Origin: Pseudomonadota bacterium
GTDB taxonomy: Bacteria; Desulfobacterota; Desulfobacteria; Desulfobacterales; JAHIVH01
NCBI GenBank assembly: GCA_018816735.1
Contig: JAHIVH010000088.1
Location: forward strand, 104,621 to 168,620
Length of the DNA: 64,000 bases
Reading direction: 5' to 3'
The notes beneath the pieces were generated by a model. The model was not told the origin of the DNA. It searched no databases and saw only the letters and a list, made by a program, of their open reading frames with translations. Position numbers and translations under genes: made by a program. Shown piece after piece: positions 47,738-56,181 of this stretch. How positions within the stretch are numbered: the first letter of the stretch is position 1; each line of letters starts with the position of its first letter.

Positions 47738-47766
47738 TTATTAAAAGAAGTTGAAAATTATGTCAA
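47738..47766 (-). promoter_or_regulatory. Predicted sigma70 promoter of the Hdr operon
   Basis: Minus strand: TTGACA (47766-47761), 17-base spacer, TAATAA (47743-47738). Good match at both boxes. It implies a leader of about 350 bases before the first gene. Confidence 0.6.
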
Positions 47767-47796
47767 ATCGTAGATTTATTAAAGGCATCCGGGGTT

Positions 47797-47816
47797 GTCA
47801 AATTGATAATACTGAT
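47797..47816. promoter_or_regulatory. Conserved 20-bp motif, copy 1
   Basis: GTCAAATTGATAATACTGAT, 30 bases upstream of the predicted -35 box of the Hdr operon. It differs at two positions from the copy at 51658-51677 upstream of the double-cubane reductase operon. Candidate activator site. Confidence 0.5.
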
Positions 47817-48156
47817 TCACTGCATCTCCCCTATAGATTTATTATATATTTAAAAAAATACACATTTCTGCTTGACTTTTATCACAACTAGTATGAAACA
47901 AAAGACTCAACTTATTAATACTTCCCCATAGAGGAATTCATGAATAACGATTTTGGCTTCATCTGAGTGTGCACAATACGCTAACCGTGTTTGTTAGTCG
48001 CAGAGTAGACCAAAATCATTTTCATCCGTCTTTTTACGATATGTTTTTCGCTGAACACCCCATTTGCCGTCTTCTTTTGCGACCCATTACAGCCGGTAGC
48101 ATTGCCCTATATAAATGTAAGTCAATTATATTAACAGGTAAAAAAAGGAGATAACC

Positions 48157-48873
48157 ATGAAACAAATAGTCTTTATTGAATTACTGTTGGCCATTTTTCT
48201 GATATCAGGATTACCGCTTTTTGCAGATCCGTCTTCCTCACAGGAGACATCCGAAGCAGCGGCGCATGTAGTAGTGAACGAACCACGCTATGAATTCGGA
48301 ACCGTCGTGGAGGGGACGGTTGTGAAAAAAGAGTATATAATCGAAAACAAGGGGAATGCGACACTATCCATTCTAAATGTTAAAACAACCTGCGGTTGCA
48401 CAACTGCAGATTATTCGAAACAGATTGCACCTGGTGAGAAGGGAAATGTCACCATAAACGGAAACACCAGAGGATATGCGGGCAAGTCGTTTTCCAAAAC
48501 CATCACTGTTTTTACCAGTGATCCCAAGCAAAAAGAAATAAAGCTCTATGTATCCGGAGACGTGGACGCATTTGCTTCAATTGAACCGGATCGGATAATG
48601 TTAAAGGGCGCACCGGGGGAAGTTATTGAATCAAAAGTGACGATCACCCCTCTAAAAAAATATCCTTTTACCATCACCGGATCATCCATTCGACTTCCGG
48701 ACAAAAAAATATCTTATGATCTGGAAAAAATTAAAAACCAATACATTCTTAGCGTTAAAAATCTGGTTCAGGAAAAGGGCCGGTATCGCGGTTCCATTAA
48801 TTTGCTCACCGACAGCACCATCAAACCGGAAATCATCATTTATGTATCAGGTATAATAGAAGACAAAAACTGA
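48157..48873 (+). CDS. DUF1573 domain secreted protein
   Basis: 238 residues. Signal peptide (FIELLLAIFLISGLPLFA), then a DUF1573 immunoglobulin-like domain with its hallmark TTCGCTTA and the preceding YEFGTVVEGTVVKKEYIIENKG, followed by a second beta domain. Likely periplasmic; molecular role unknown. AAGGAG lies 6 bases before the ATG. It converges on the reductase operon. Confidence 0.88.
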   Translation: MKQIVFIELLLAIFLISGLPLFADPSSSQETSEAAAHVVVNEPRYEFGTVVEGTVVKKEYIIENKGNATLSILNVKTTCGCTTADYSKQIAPGEKGNVTINGNTRGYAGKSFSKTITVFTSDPKQKEIKLYVSGDVDAFASIEPDRIMLKGAPGEVIESKVTITPLKKYPFTITGSSIRLPDKKISYDLEKIKNQYILSVKNLVQEKGRYRGSINLLTDSTIKPEIIIYVSGIIEDKN

Positions 48874-48875
48874 CA

Positions 48876-48900
48876 TTTTTTTTGTTTCGAACGAAAAAAA
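48876..48900. terminator. Possible bidirectional terminator
   Basis: A run of T, then GTTTCG, AA, CGAAA and a run of A: an AT-rich hairpin with T-runs on both strands, placed exactly between two convergent genes. The stem is short. Confidence 0.4.
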
Positions 48901-48907
48901 GGTTCAG

Positions 48908-49108
48908 CTATCCAAACGGGCAAGACAGTTCATCTGCATGATAGACATGGCGGACGCCACAGTGTGGGCAATTATTTTTGAGACATACTTTGGCGTCCAG
49001 TTTTTTATTTCCCGATGCATCGGTAACAACTCCCCTGTTATCGATCACTTCGAACTGACCGGTTTCAAATACCTGCCCGGTTTTCGGGCACTGGAAAATA
49101 AAATTCAG
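48908..49108 (-). CDS. Small cysteine-rich (zinc-ribbon-like) protein with probable CTG start
   Basis: 66 residues starting LNFIFQCPKTGQVFETG. Five cysteines include C7, C42 and a CPHC at 47-50, plus CP at 63-64; the pattern fits a metal-binding ribbon. No ATG, GTG or TTG exists in this frame. CTG at 49108 lies 7 bases after AGGAG and overlaps the TGA of the upstream reductase gene (CTGA), mimicking the ATGA coupling seen elsewhere. Composition is plainly protein-like (FEVIDNRGVVTDASGNKKLDA). Alternative start: ATT a few codons on. The opposite-strand frame here I regard as its shadow. Confidence 0.65.
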   Translation of the reverse strand: MNFIFQCPKTGQVFETGQFEVIDNRGVVTDASGNKKLDAKVCLKNNCPHCGVRHVYHADELSCPFG

Positions 49109-50283
49109 TTCTTTGCTCCTGTCGAGTCATGATAATGCCCATAAAGTAACTCCATAAACGCTTCGATACGGACAGTCAGTTGACCGATATCTGATTCGGA
49201 ATAGTCGGTCGAAATATTGATAAAAGGTATGTTAATCTGCTGCTTGATGTGGGTTTCCACGGACCTGGATTCAATATGATAGGTATGGCAGCACTGCCAG
49301 GAAAGGTCCACAACACCATGAATGTCAAAATCTTCAATCAAACGGCTGAGCAGCTCAAATCTTCCGGTATTTGGCGTCATGCAGGAGCAGGGCGTTTTAA
49401 GATATCGTCTGGCAATGGCCATGTAGAGATCGGGAAGAGTCTCGTCCACCAGATTGTAAATGCCTTTGAGACCGGTGCAGTTTTCCATTGCAACCACGAT
49501 GCCGCCGGTGTCTTCTATCAATTGAAGGACTTTTTCAGACCCTTTTCCAAGCGGCGTACCAGTGAGAAGAATTCTGGGTTTATTGAAAACCGGACGGCTG
49601 GCCGTAATTGATGTCTCAAGATCGTCAATCATCCGGTCGAGTTGATCCAGGTAAGTTTCAGGATCAAGAATAAATCCCTTTGATTCCATCACAGCAAGAA
49701 GAGTCATGCCCTTAAGCGGTTCCCTGCCGGGCATATTTAAAGCTATCAGTCTCTGGCAAGCCAAGCGTATCCTGTTGGCAAGGGATATCTGTTTTTTCAG
49801 TTCTTTGTCATCAATCTTCTGACCGGTCTGATCTTCCAGAAATGCCTTGAACCGTAAAACCTCCTCATACCAGTATTGTAGCGCGGCCGTATCGGAACAT
49901 GCATAAGGCAGTTGCATCACATGAAGGGGTTTCATCTGTGCCATCAGCTCAAACATCTTCTTTTTGCCATCGCATGTGGTTTCTCCCACAATAAAATCAG
50001 ACGCGTCAAAAAAGGGGCAGCTGTTGGTCCGGGCATACCCGAAACTCGATTTGATCAATGGGCACAAAGCTGCTGGAAGTATTTCTTCGGCAGCAGATAT
50101 GGGCGCCTCTTTTTTTCCGCATAAACCAATGGGCACGGCGCCTGCGGCATAAATTAACTCTACAGGGGCAAAAATACAGTAAATACCGGCTATCTTCACC
50201 CCGGTTTCCCTGGCAGCCTCAAGTCCCATGAGGCAGTCTTCCGAAAAACGATCATACATATTTAAAGCGGGCGGTTGCATCAT
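49105..50283 (-). CDS. Double-cubane-cluster-type reductase / 2-hydroxyacyl-CoA dehydratase family protein (1)
   Basis: 392 residues of the HgdB/HgdC-BcrBC superfamily, closest in pattern to double-cubane-cluster anaerobic reductases. It has GIYCIFAPVELIYAAGAVPIGLCG, LCPLIKSSFGYA, CPFFDASDFIVGETTCDGKKK, HVMQLP, and CTGLKG in the C-terminal half. The conserved cysteines bind Fe-S clusters. Such proteins need an ATP-driven activator (BcrA/HgdC-type), which is absent from the window. It follows its paralog by 14 bases. Substrate unknown. Confidence 0.9.
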   Translation of the reverse strand: MMQPPALNMYDRFSEDCLMGLEAARETGVKIAGIYCIFAPVELIYAAGAVPIGLCGKKEAPISAAEEILPAALCPLIKSSFGYARTNSCPFFDASDFIVGETTCDGKKKMFELMAQMKPLHVMQLPYACSDTAALQYWYEEVLRFKAFLEDQTGQKIDDKELKKQISLANRIRLACQRLIALNMPGREPLKGMTLLAVMESKGFILDPETYLDQLDRMIDDLETSITASRPVFNKPRILLTGTPLGKGSEKVLQLIEDTGGIVVAMENCTGLKGIYNLVDETLPDLYMAIARRYLKTPCSCMTPNTGRFELLSRLIEDFDIHGVVDLSWQCCHTYHIESRSVETHIKQQINIPFINISTDYSESDIGQLTVRIEAFMELLYGHYHDSTGAKN

Positions 50284-50297
50284 ATCATTAACATTTT

Positions 50298-51575
50298 TTA
50301 CTTTAAAAGCTCAAGAAACGCCTCGACTCTGGTCTTAAGCTGACCAACATCTTCCATGCTGTAATCGGTTTCAATTTTTAACACCGGAATATTTTTCGCT
50401 TTCAACGCCTTTTCAATGGGCATCGATTCCATGGCGTAGGGCTGGCAGAACTGCAAACCATAATGAATCACACCGTCCGCCTTGTAAGTTTCCGCCATTT
50501 CCGCAATATGATTCAAACGATCCGGGTTGGGTGTAAAGATGGCACAGTCGATCTTGAAGTACCGATCGACAATCGCATCCATCAGGTCGTCAACCGTATT
50601 TCCGGAAGCATCTGTCAGGTTCCTTGTTCCCCGTTCGCCCACACAGGACTCCTCCCCAACGATAACGGCTCCGGCGGATTCGACAAGCCACGGAAATTTC
50701 CAGTTGGGCACGGCCATGGGGCATCCGGAAATAAGAATCCGGGGAGTGGATTCCGGACAGACACCTTTCTTTTTCTCGATCCGCTGTTCCAGTTCATCAC
50801 AAATTTTATTTACCGATTCGGTAAAACGGGCCGGGTTGTCATAAAAAAAGACCTGGTTCGCAAGAAGTGCATCAAGCCCGGATATGGGGGCAGGATTTGC
50901 TTTTCTTAAACGGGACAGCCGGTGAATGGCTTTTCGCTTGTTGTTTACGGTTTCAATCCCTTTCTTCAGGCTTTCTGCGTCTATGGTCACACCGGTCAAA
51001 GCCTCAACCGCCTTCTTGAATCGCGTGTATTCTGCCTTTAATAATGCTTTCCCATCATTGGATTTCATCTGTGGCAAATCCATGACGTACAGGTTGGAAA
51101 CGAGATTCCCCAAAGTCTCATATGCTTTCTTTTTGCCATCGCAGGTATTCTCACCGACAATCATGTCCGAACATTCAACATATGGGCAAACCTGCCCCAG
51201 TTTAAAACCGAATGCGGACTTGATCAGCGCGCAGGTATTTCCGGGAAGGTATGTTTCAACGTCGTCTTCAGCAAAATCCGCCCCGGAACACAGTCCTACC
51301 AGTGTGGCGTTCGCAGCAAGGGCTATTTCTTCGGGAACAAACACACAATAAGAGCCTATTATCTTTCGGCCATGCGCCTTTTCATCCAGCAGTTCCCTGA
51401 TACGTAAGCCATGGACTTCGCTCATGACAAAATCAAAATACACCATTCCTTGAGGACGTTCTTTCTGGGAAAGATAAATATCCTTATAGGCATTCCCCAG
51501 AACACTCAAAAGCGCATCATGCGGTTCCAAAGCCAGTCCCAGATCTTCCCACATATTTTTATGGTCCTCACTCAT
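50298..51575 (-). CDS. Double-cubane-cluster-type reductase / 2-hydroxyacyl-CoA dehydratase family protein (2)
   Basis: 425 residues, same superfamily: GSYCVFVPEEIALAANATLVGLCSG, TCALIKSAFGF, CPYVECSDMIVGENTCDGKKK, YVMDLPQ, ESCVGERGTRN. It has an extra N-terminal segment of about 60 residues. The pair may form a heterodimer as in dehydratase/reductase cores, or act independently. An AAGGAG site precedes the ATG; the predicted promoter is at 51618-51646. Confidence 0.9.
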   Translation of the reverse strand: MSEDHKNMWEDLGLALEPHDALLSVLGNAYKDIYLSQKERPQGMVYFDFVMSEVHGLRIRELLDEKAHGRKIIGSYCVFVPEEIALAANATLVGLCSGADFAEDDVETYLPGNTCALIKSAFGFKLGQVCPYVECSDMIVGENTCDGKKKAYETLGNLVSNLYVMDLPQMKSNDGKALLKAEYTRFKKAVEALTGVTIDAESLKKGIETVNNKRKAIHRLSRLRKANPAPISGLDALLANQVFFYDNPARFTESVNKICDELEQRIEKKKGVCPESTPRILISGCPMAVPNWKFPWLVESAGAVIVGEESCVGERGTRNLTDASGNTVDDLMDAIVDRYFKIDCAIFTPNPDRLNHIAEMAETYKADGVIHYGLQFCQPYAMESMPIEKALKAKNIPVLKIETDYSMEDVGQLKTRVEAFLELLK

Positions 51576-51864
51576 TTGAAGCTCCTTTTCTTATGTTATT
51601 TCAGCTGACCCAAAATGATTTTAACCTGTATGGGACCTATTATGAACCATTGGGAGAGTCAAATTGATAGTATTGATGCAGGGTTGTCAGGGAATAGAAT
51701 TTATCGATAAAAAGAAAGAAAATGTCATTGAAAATTCTTGAATGGAACAAAATTCATAATGGCATTCCCCCAGGTGCAATCAAAGGCTTGATGGCGTCGT
51801 AAAAAAGCGCTTTCGCCATTGATGCCCTGGGCCTGAATACCATTGATATTTATGAATTCAGGTA
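51576..51864. promoter_or_regulatory. Upstream region of the reductase operon: promoter and shared motif
   Basis: Minus strand: TTCATA (51646-51641), 17-base spacer, TAAAAT (51623-51618) form a plausible promoter. At 51658-51677 lies GTCAAATTGATAGTATTGAT, the second copy of the motif found before the Hdr operon (18/20 identical), 11 bases upstream of the -35. Between 51680 and 51864 a weak hairpin (CCTGAAT ... ATTCAGG) follows the gene ending at 51865. Confidence 0.5.
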
Positions 51865-53142
51865 TTACTCAAATGCCGTATGAAATTCCCCGGCATTCAG
51901 CTTTTCCTTAAATTCTTTCACAGTGTAAATGTATCCTTTAGGCGTATAGTCTCCCATCCAGTTTTTGGCGTTATGGGCATCCAGATACGCTTCGTTTCTG
52001 TCTTCTTCTGCAGGTGGCCGTCCGATGGGTGCAACATTTCCTATCCTCCCTTCAAAACCGTCTCTGGCGAGCATATGGCGATGGATGATGATCGGCTTGT
52101 AGACAAGCCCCCACTTCATGTAGTTCAGACCGGCTTTTTTGACACTTGATTTCAGATAATACGGGGCAATCACAATGGTGACGGTTCCGTCTTCGTTCTT
52201 GTTGACCTGATCATCGCAAAGGCAATCAGGCGTTCCGGTTTCAGCAAGTCCGCCTGTGCAGAATGACCAGTAACGGACATCTGTGTCACCTTCAAAATTC
52301 CCCCCTTCGTATGTGTCTTCGGCGGTGGGGACTTCTTTAAGTGTGAGAACCGCGACCTTGTTCCAGTAGCATTGTTCAAGAGGCGCCGTCACATACTCAT
52401 TATGTGCATTGGGGAAAAGACCGGCATCTGAAATCCGGTTGAATACAATTTCATCACCGGCAAATTCCTTCTGAAGGTTCCAGGTTGTGATGATGTCCAG
52501 ATTAAACAGAAACATTTTCAATTTTGACTGAAGACCTTTTGCATCAATGCCAACCTTGGGAGCAGTTGCATCCTGACCGTCCAGTTTTATCGCTTCCACA
52601 ACGGGCAGAGGAACACCACCTAAAAGGTTCAATCCTTTATCCGATCTGTAGACACGTGTCATAAATGCCAGTGTTTCAATCCCGTCAGGGTATGTCATTA
52701 TATTTTTGGCCCCTTCCGGAACAGCAGCCCCTTCTTTCACCAGCCAGATTGTATAGGTTCTATTTTCAGCACTCCTGTCCGCACCAATCTCGAACGGGTT
52801 TATACTCCCCTCATCCGGCATGATATCTCTGTCTGCAAGTCCTGCGAAATCCGTTGCTTCATTATAATCATAAAGATTGAGCCCGAAATATCGGGCATGG
52901 GGAAATTGACCGGTGACCTTCAGCGCATCAAACTCGCCGGTCGCCGGTTTAAAATTCAGAAGATCATATCGGGACGCCTTATCCGGAAACGCGGGCGTCA
53001 GCCGATAACTGCCCGGAAAAGCAATCCACGGACTGCCGCCAAAGGCATTTTTCACCACTTCCGCCTTTACGGTCATCACTGAAAAAAGAATTGAAATAAT
53101 ACTCCCCAGAACAATCAGCCTGAATTTAGAAATCATTTGCAT
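51865..53142 (-). CDS. Secreted protein of unknown function
   Basis: 425 residues with a signal peptide (MISKFRLIVLGSIISILFSVMTVKA). The mature protein is beta-rich with phrases such as FPHARYFGLNLYDYNE and VRYWSFCTGGL, faintly like DUF1214-type proteins, and a CLCDD motif. Likely periplasmic. I do not recognise a catalytic site. Monocistronic. Confidence 0.75.
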   Translation of the reverse strand: MQMISKFRLIVLGSIISILFSVMTVKAEVVKNAFGGSPWIAFPGSYRLTPAFPDKASRYDLLNFKPATGEFDALKVTGQFPHARYFGLNLYDYNEATDFAGLADRDIMPDEGSINPFEIGADRSAENRTYTIWLVKEGAAVPEGAKNIMTYPDGIETLAFMTRVYRSDKGLNLLGGVPLPVVEAIKLDGQDATAPKVGIDAKGLQSKLKMFLFNLDIITTWNLQKEFAGDEIVFNRISDAGLFPNAHNEYVTAPLEQCYWNKVAVLTLKEVPTAEDTYEGGNFEGDTDVRYWSFCTGGLAETGTPDCLCDDQVNKNEDGTVTIVIAPYYLKSSVKKAGLNYMKWGLVYKPIIIHRHMLARDGFEGRIGNVAPIGRPPAEEDRNEAYLDAHNAKNWMGDYTPKGYIYTVKEFKEKLNAGEFHTAFE

Positions 53143-53321
53143 TGGCCCCCCTGTTTTCTTTGATTAGATAAACAGTAGTCATGATAGCGACACATGTTTA
53201 TAGATAACCCATAACCTGAACATTTAATCAATGTCAAGTATTGTTTTACAGAATCACGGAAGATATTTTGAATTCCAGGCCATCAGTCTTTCTGACCCGC
53301 AGAGGAAATCTCTTCAAATCA

Positions 53322-53645
53322 CTAGAACCGTCTTGGCATGGCCGGTTCTCCACGATCCAGAAAGCGGTATTTAAAATTAAACTGCTGGAACCGCTCTATT
53401 GTAATCGCATTTTCAGGGCAGAGCGCCGAACAATCGCCACAGGCAATACAAACAGGTCTGTCCAAAATCATACGGGGCTTTTTATCAGCCATCTCAAGTC
53501 CTGCTGAAACACAGGCCTCAACACAAAACCGGCACCCTTTGCATTTTTCATAGTCAAATGAGACAACGCCCATCACCATATCTTCATCTATATTCAAATA
53601 GCTCTCATATTTTTTCTTCTGTTTTCGTGTAAGATATTCAGGCAT
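53322..53645 (-). CDS. 2x[4Fe-4S] ferredoxin
   Basis: 107 residues. Two cluster motifs, CKGCRFCVEACVSAGL and CIACGDCSALCPEN; the first ends CVSA rather than the usual CP. It follows the nitroreductase gene by 9 bases and probably donates electrons to it. Confidence 0.92.
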   Translation of the reverse strand: MPEYLTRKQKKKYESYLNIDEDMVMGVVSFDYEKCKGCRFCVEACVSAGLEMADKKPRMILDRPVCIACGDCSALCPENAITIERFQQFNFKYRFLDRGEPAMPRRF

Positions 53646-53654
53646 TTTATACTC

Positions 53655-54401
53655 CTAGTACTTAATGGAAAATTGACCGTTTTCATCATACCAGTCTATG
53701 GCCTTGGTTTCCCGCTTCACATAGCCATCGGGAGTGCCTTTTGGATAGCCAATGGCGATTGAATTGGCAATTCGATAAGGAGATTTGATGTTCAGGCGTT
53801 TTCGCCATTTATAACTTCTGGATAAAAATTCCACAAAGCCCACCCAGCAGGTGCCAAGCCCCATGCTGTGAGCGGACAGAACCATATTCTGACCGGCCAC
53901 GCCCACATCGATAAGCGGCTTGCTGGGCGCCCGTTGATCGATAAGAATGATAATGACCGTAGGGGCCCCATGCCAGACCCCCAGTTTTCCTTCTGCAATC
54001 TGCGTGAATGCGCCCAGCGGATTGGGATGGAATTCATTTTGCCAGAACAATCTTGCGAAATTAACGATTCGCTCCCGCCAGCCTGTTCCCGGTTTTGAAA
54101 AATAATCGGTCATTTTAACGAGAGACTGGCAGGATTTGACGATATGATCTGTCATATCCTTAATCATTTTCTGGTCCTGGATCACGATAAACTTCCAGGG
54201 TTGAGAGTTTCCGGTTGATGGCGCAAAACGGCCCGCCTCGATCACGCGGCGGACAAGATATTCCGGCACCTGCTTCTTTTTGTAAAGCCTCACACTTCTT
54301 CTTCGATAAATCACATCTTCCACCGGATTGAATGGTGCACCGGATTCCGGAACTGCGATTTCTGAATGCCCGGATGAGGCAGTTTCAAATTTCATCAGCA
54401 T
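53655..54401 (-). CDS. Nitroreductase family protein
   Basis: 248 residues. FMN-dependent fold: RRRSVRLYKKKQVP, APSTGNSQPWKFIVI (FMN phosphate site), GLGTCWVGF, IAIGYPKG. It reduces a nitro, quinone or enone compound, or dehydrogenates; substrate not predictable. GGAG lies 7 bases before ATG 54401. In operon with a GntR regulator (12 bases upstream) and a ferredoxin. Confidence 0.92.
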   Translation of the reverse strand: MLMKFETASSGHSEIAVPESGAPFNPVEDVIYRRRSVRLYKKKQVPEYLVRRVIEAGRFAPSTGNSQPWKFIVIQDQKMIKDMTDHIVKSCQSLVKMTDYFSKPGTGWRERIVNFARLFWQNEFHPNPLGAFTQIAEGKLGVWHGAPTVIIILIDQRAPSKPLIDVGVAGQNMVLSAHSMGLGTCWVGFVEFLSRSYKWRKRLNIKSPYRIANSIAIGYPKGTPDGYVKRETKAIDWYDENGQFSIKY

Positions 54402-54413
54402 AATTTTTCTCCG

Positions 54414-55193
54414 TTATCCCGCTTTTGTAGAAGATATAAACTGATCCACGATTTTTTTGTCCGCTGGTGATATGTGCAATGACTTTCGCATTATCTCAAT
54501 GTAGTTGATTAAAATCTTTTTGAATCCATCTGCCAGCGTAACCGCATTTTCCGGATCCCCCAGTGCACTTATCTTTAACAGTGACCTTTTTATTTCAATG
54601 TACTCCTTCAGAACCTTGTCATCCATTGCCGATATGTACAGTTCAACCATTTTTCTCTTTAAAGGGCGCGTCGAGTTTGAGATCAGAAGATAAAGAAGAT
54701 TGTCCGTCTTTTCAGCGACGAATTCCATCTGCTCGATCTCGCATGCCATGACAGCTTTACGATTTTGAATGCTCTTTAATTGGTTATTGATAAGATCCAG
54801 GAACTGTTTGATATCCCTTGGCGCGAACCGGCGCAAGGCAACCTTGAGCATAAGTGGAAAAAATTCGATCCAGAATTCCATAATTTCATCAATGAGATAT
54901 TCGTCAATAATGACTTCACTTTCGTCTGCTTCCTGCTGAAGAAAAAGCATTTTCAGGAAATCAACCCCCGCATTCTTCATGTAATTTTTCACATAAATCC
55001 CGTCCCCCTGACGAATCTCAAGGACTTCCATGGATTCAAGCTGTTTTAATGCAATCCTCAGGGACGTCCGATCCACATCCATTTCTTTTGAGAGGTCTCT
55101 TTCAGCAGGGAGTCTGTCGCCCGGTTTCAATTTGCTCTGAAAAATTTCACGCAAAAGTGTATTCATGACAACTTTGTATTTCTGTTGGGCCAT
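54414..55193 (-). CDS. FadR/GntR family transcriptional regulator
   Basis: 259 residues. N-terminal winged helix (LKPGDRLPAERDLSKEMDVDRTSLRIALKQLE; the wing carries EIRQGDGIYV) and an all-helical FadR-type ligand domain. It heads the nitroreductase-ferredoxin operon. A perfect palindrome with a GGT...ACC core lies 87 bases upstream of its start (55280-55300), so it is probably autoregulated. Confidence 0.93.
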   Translation of the reverse strand: MAQQKYKVVMNTLLREIFQSKLKPGDRLPAERDLSKEMDVDRTSLRIALKQLESMEVLEIRQGDGIYVKNYMKNAGVDFLKMLFLQQEADESEVIIDEYLIDEIMEFWIEFFPLMLKVALRRFAPRDIKQFLDLINNQLKSIQNRKAVMACEIEQMEFVAEKTDNLLYLLISNSTRPLKRKMVELYISAMDDKVLKEYIEIKRSLLKISALGDPENAVTLADGFKKILINYIEIMRKSLHISPADKKIVDQFISSTKAG

Positions 55194-55279
55194 ATTTAGA
55201 ATCTCCCTGTCGCAGGCTTTAAAACTGAATAAGCAGAAGCGGAGTTTAAGCCGTTTTTGGAATCAACAGCTTTTTCCCG

Positions 55280-55300
55280 ATTATTGGTAAAACCAATAAT
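55280..55300. promoter_or_regulatory. Perfect palindromic operator, GntR/FadR type
   Basis: ATTATTGGT, AAA, ACCAATAAT: two perfect 9-base arms around three bases. The TTGGT-N3-ACCAA core is the classic GntR/FadR operator form. Confidence 0.8.
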
Positions 55301-55550
55301 AAAAATTATGTTCTGCGTCAATACTTTTTTTCTCTCAGGTGATTCACAAGAAAAAACCACTTCCGCAACCAATGGCCACACAACCGATAATATACATTTA
55401 ACTATTTAAATATACAATAAAATCATTTAAAAAATTTTGATATATTTTATGCTGGCTTGATTATGTCAATCAAAATGACGTGCTGGATACAGCCATTTTT
55501 TTTCGTGAAGATGAATTTTTTTCTTGACGGGTTAAAAAATTTATTGATCA

Positions 55551-55567
55551 TATTGGTTAAACCTCTA
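55551..55567. promoter_or_regulatory. Second, imperfect GntR-type operator
   Basis: TATTGGTTAAACCTCTA shares TTGGT-N3-ACC with the palindrome at 55280-55300. It lies 100 bases upstream of the acyl-CoA dehydrogenase remnant on the plus strand, near a possible -35 (TTGACG, 55524-55529). Suggests the regulator once controlled that gene too. Confidence 0.5.
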
Positions 55568-55668
55568 TCCGATATTTATTTTTTAACAACCCGTGTTTTT
55601 AAGTTGCAGCACCATCAAATTAAAATGGTGTTATCAAAAACCATTAATATGTTACAAGGAGCACATTG

Positions 55669-56181
55669 ATGATTTCACGGTCAGAGATTAAGTCATTGCT
55701 CGAAAGAGAACCGGCATTCGATGACATCAGAATAGGCTTGAGAGCCATTCAGGACGTCCCTAAAGGCATTGTAAAAGAAGCCAGAGAAGTGATGGCCATT
55801 GCCAGAAAATTCAATGAAGAAGTGGTCAGGCCCCATGCGCTCAAGCTTGATAATAAAATGCAGGAAGACCCGGGTCACATTGAATGGGATCTCGTAAAAA
55901 AAGCCAATGACTGGGGGTTTTACAGCATGTGGATTCCCAAAATGTTCGGCGGAAAAGGGTATTGCTTTACGACATTTGCTTTTTTTGCCGAAGAAATCGC
56001 CTCTGAATGCCTCTCCATGGTCAATATGATTGGAGCACACCTTCTGGGATATACGACCCCTCTGCGCCGCTTAAACGGATCAGATACTTGGAAAATCTCA
56101 TTTAGGGTCTACCATGGAACGATTACGCAAAACCAGTTGTGTGCTCTGCGCGCAAAACTGCGGGCTGGAAGTGCAAGTTGA
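55669..56181 (+). pseudogene. Acyl-CoA dehydrogenase, N-terminal remnant
   Basis: Begins normally (AAGGAG 7 bases before ATG 55669). It encodes the N-terminal helical domain of an acyl-CoA dehydrogenase (FNEEVVRPHALKLDNKMQ, DWGFYSMWIPKMFGGKG, FFAEEIASECLSMVNMIGAHLLGYT). Homology stops near 56060; the remaining about 40 codons do not fit, and the FAD-binding and catalytic domains (two thirds of a normal protein) are missing. An internal deletion joined it to the fragment at 56114. Confidence 0.8.

Larger units (their letters stand above)
47382..48156. other. Long upstream region of the Hdr operon
   Basis: 775 bases without a supported gene. It contains the predicted operon promoter (47738-47766) and the shared motif (47797-47816). 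On the plus strand at about 47596-47689 a short frame ends LDLFDGLTPENAALTNPWQFI and a stop; it reads like the end of a protein, with no start or remainder nearby. The leader between promoter and ATG 47381 is long enough for a regulatory RNA, but I see no known riboswitch. Confidence 0.45.

Noticed and set aside
48938..49132. Plus-strand 64-codon frame antisense to the reductase operon end
   Set aside because: It is the exact complement frame of the Cys-rich small gene, which has the better ribosome site, composition and context.
55457..55669. 70-codon frame upstream of the dehydrogenase remnant
   Set aside because: Covers an operator-like site and the ribosome site of the next gene; sequence looks like translated AT-rich DNA.
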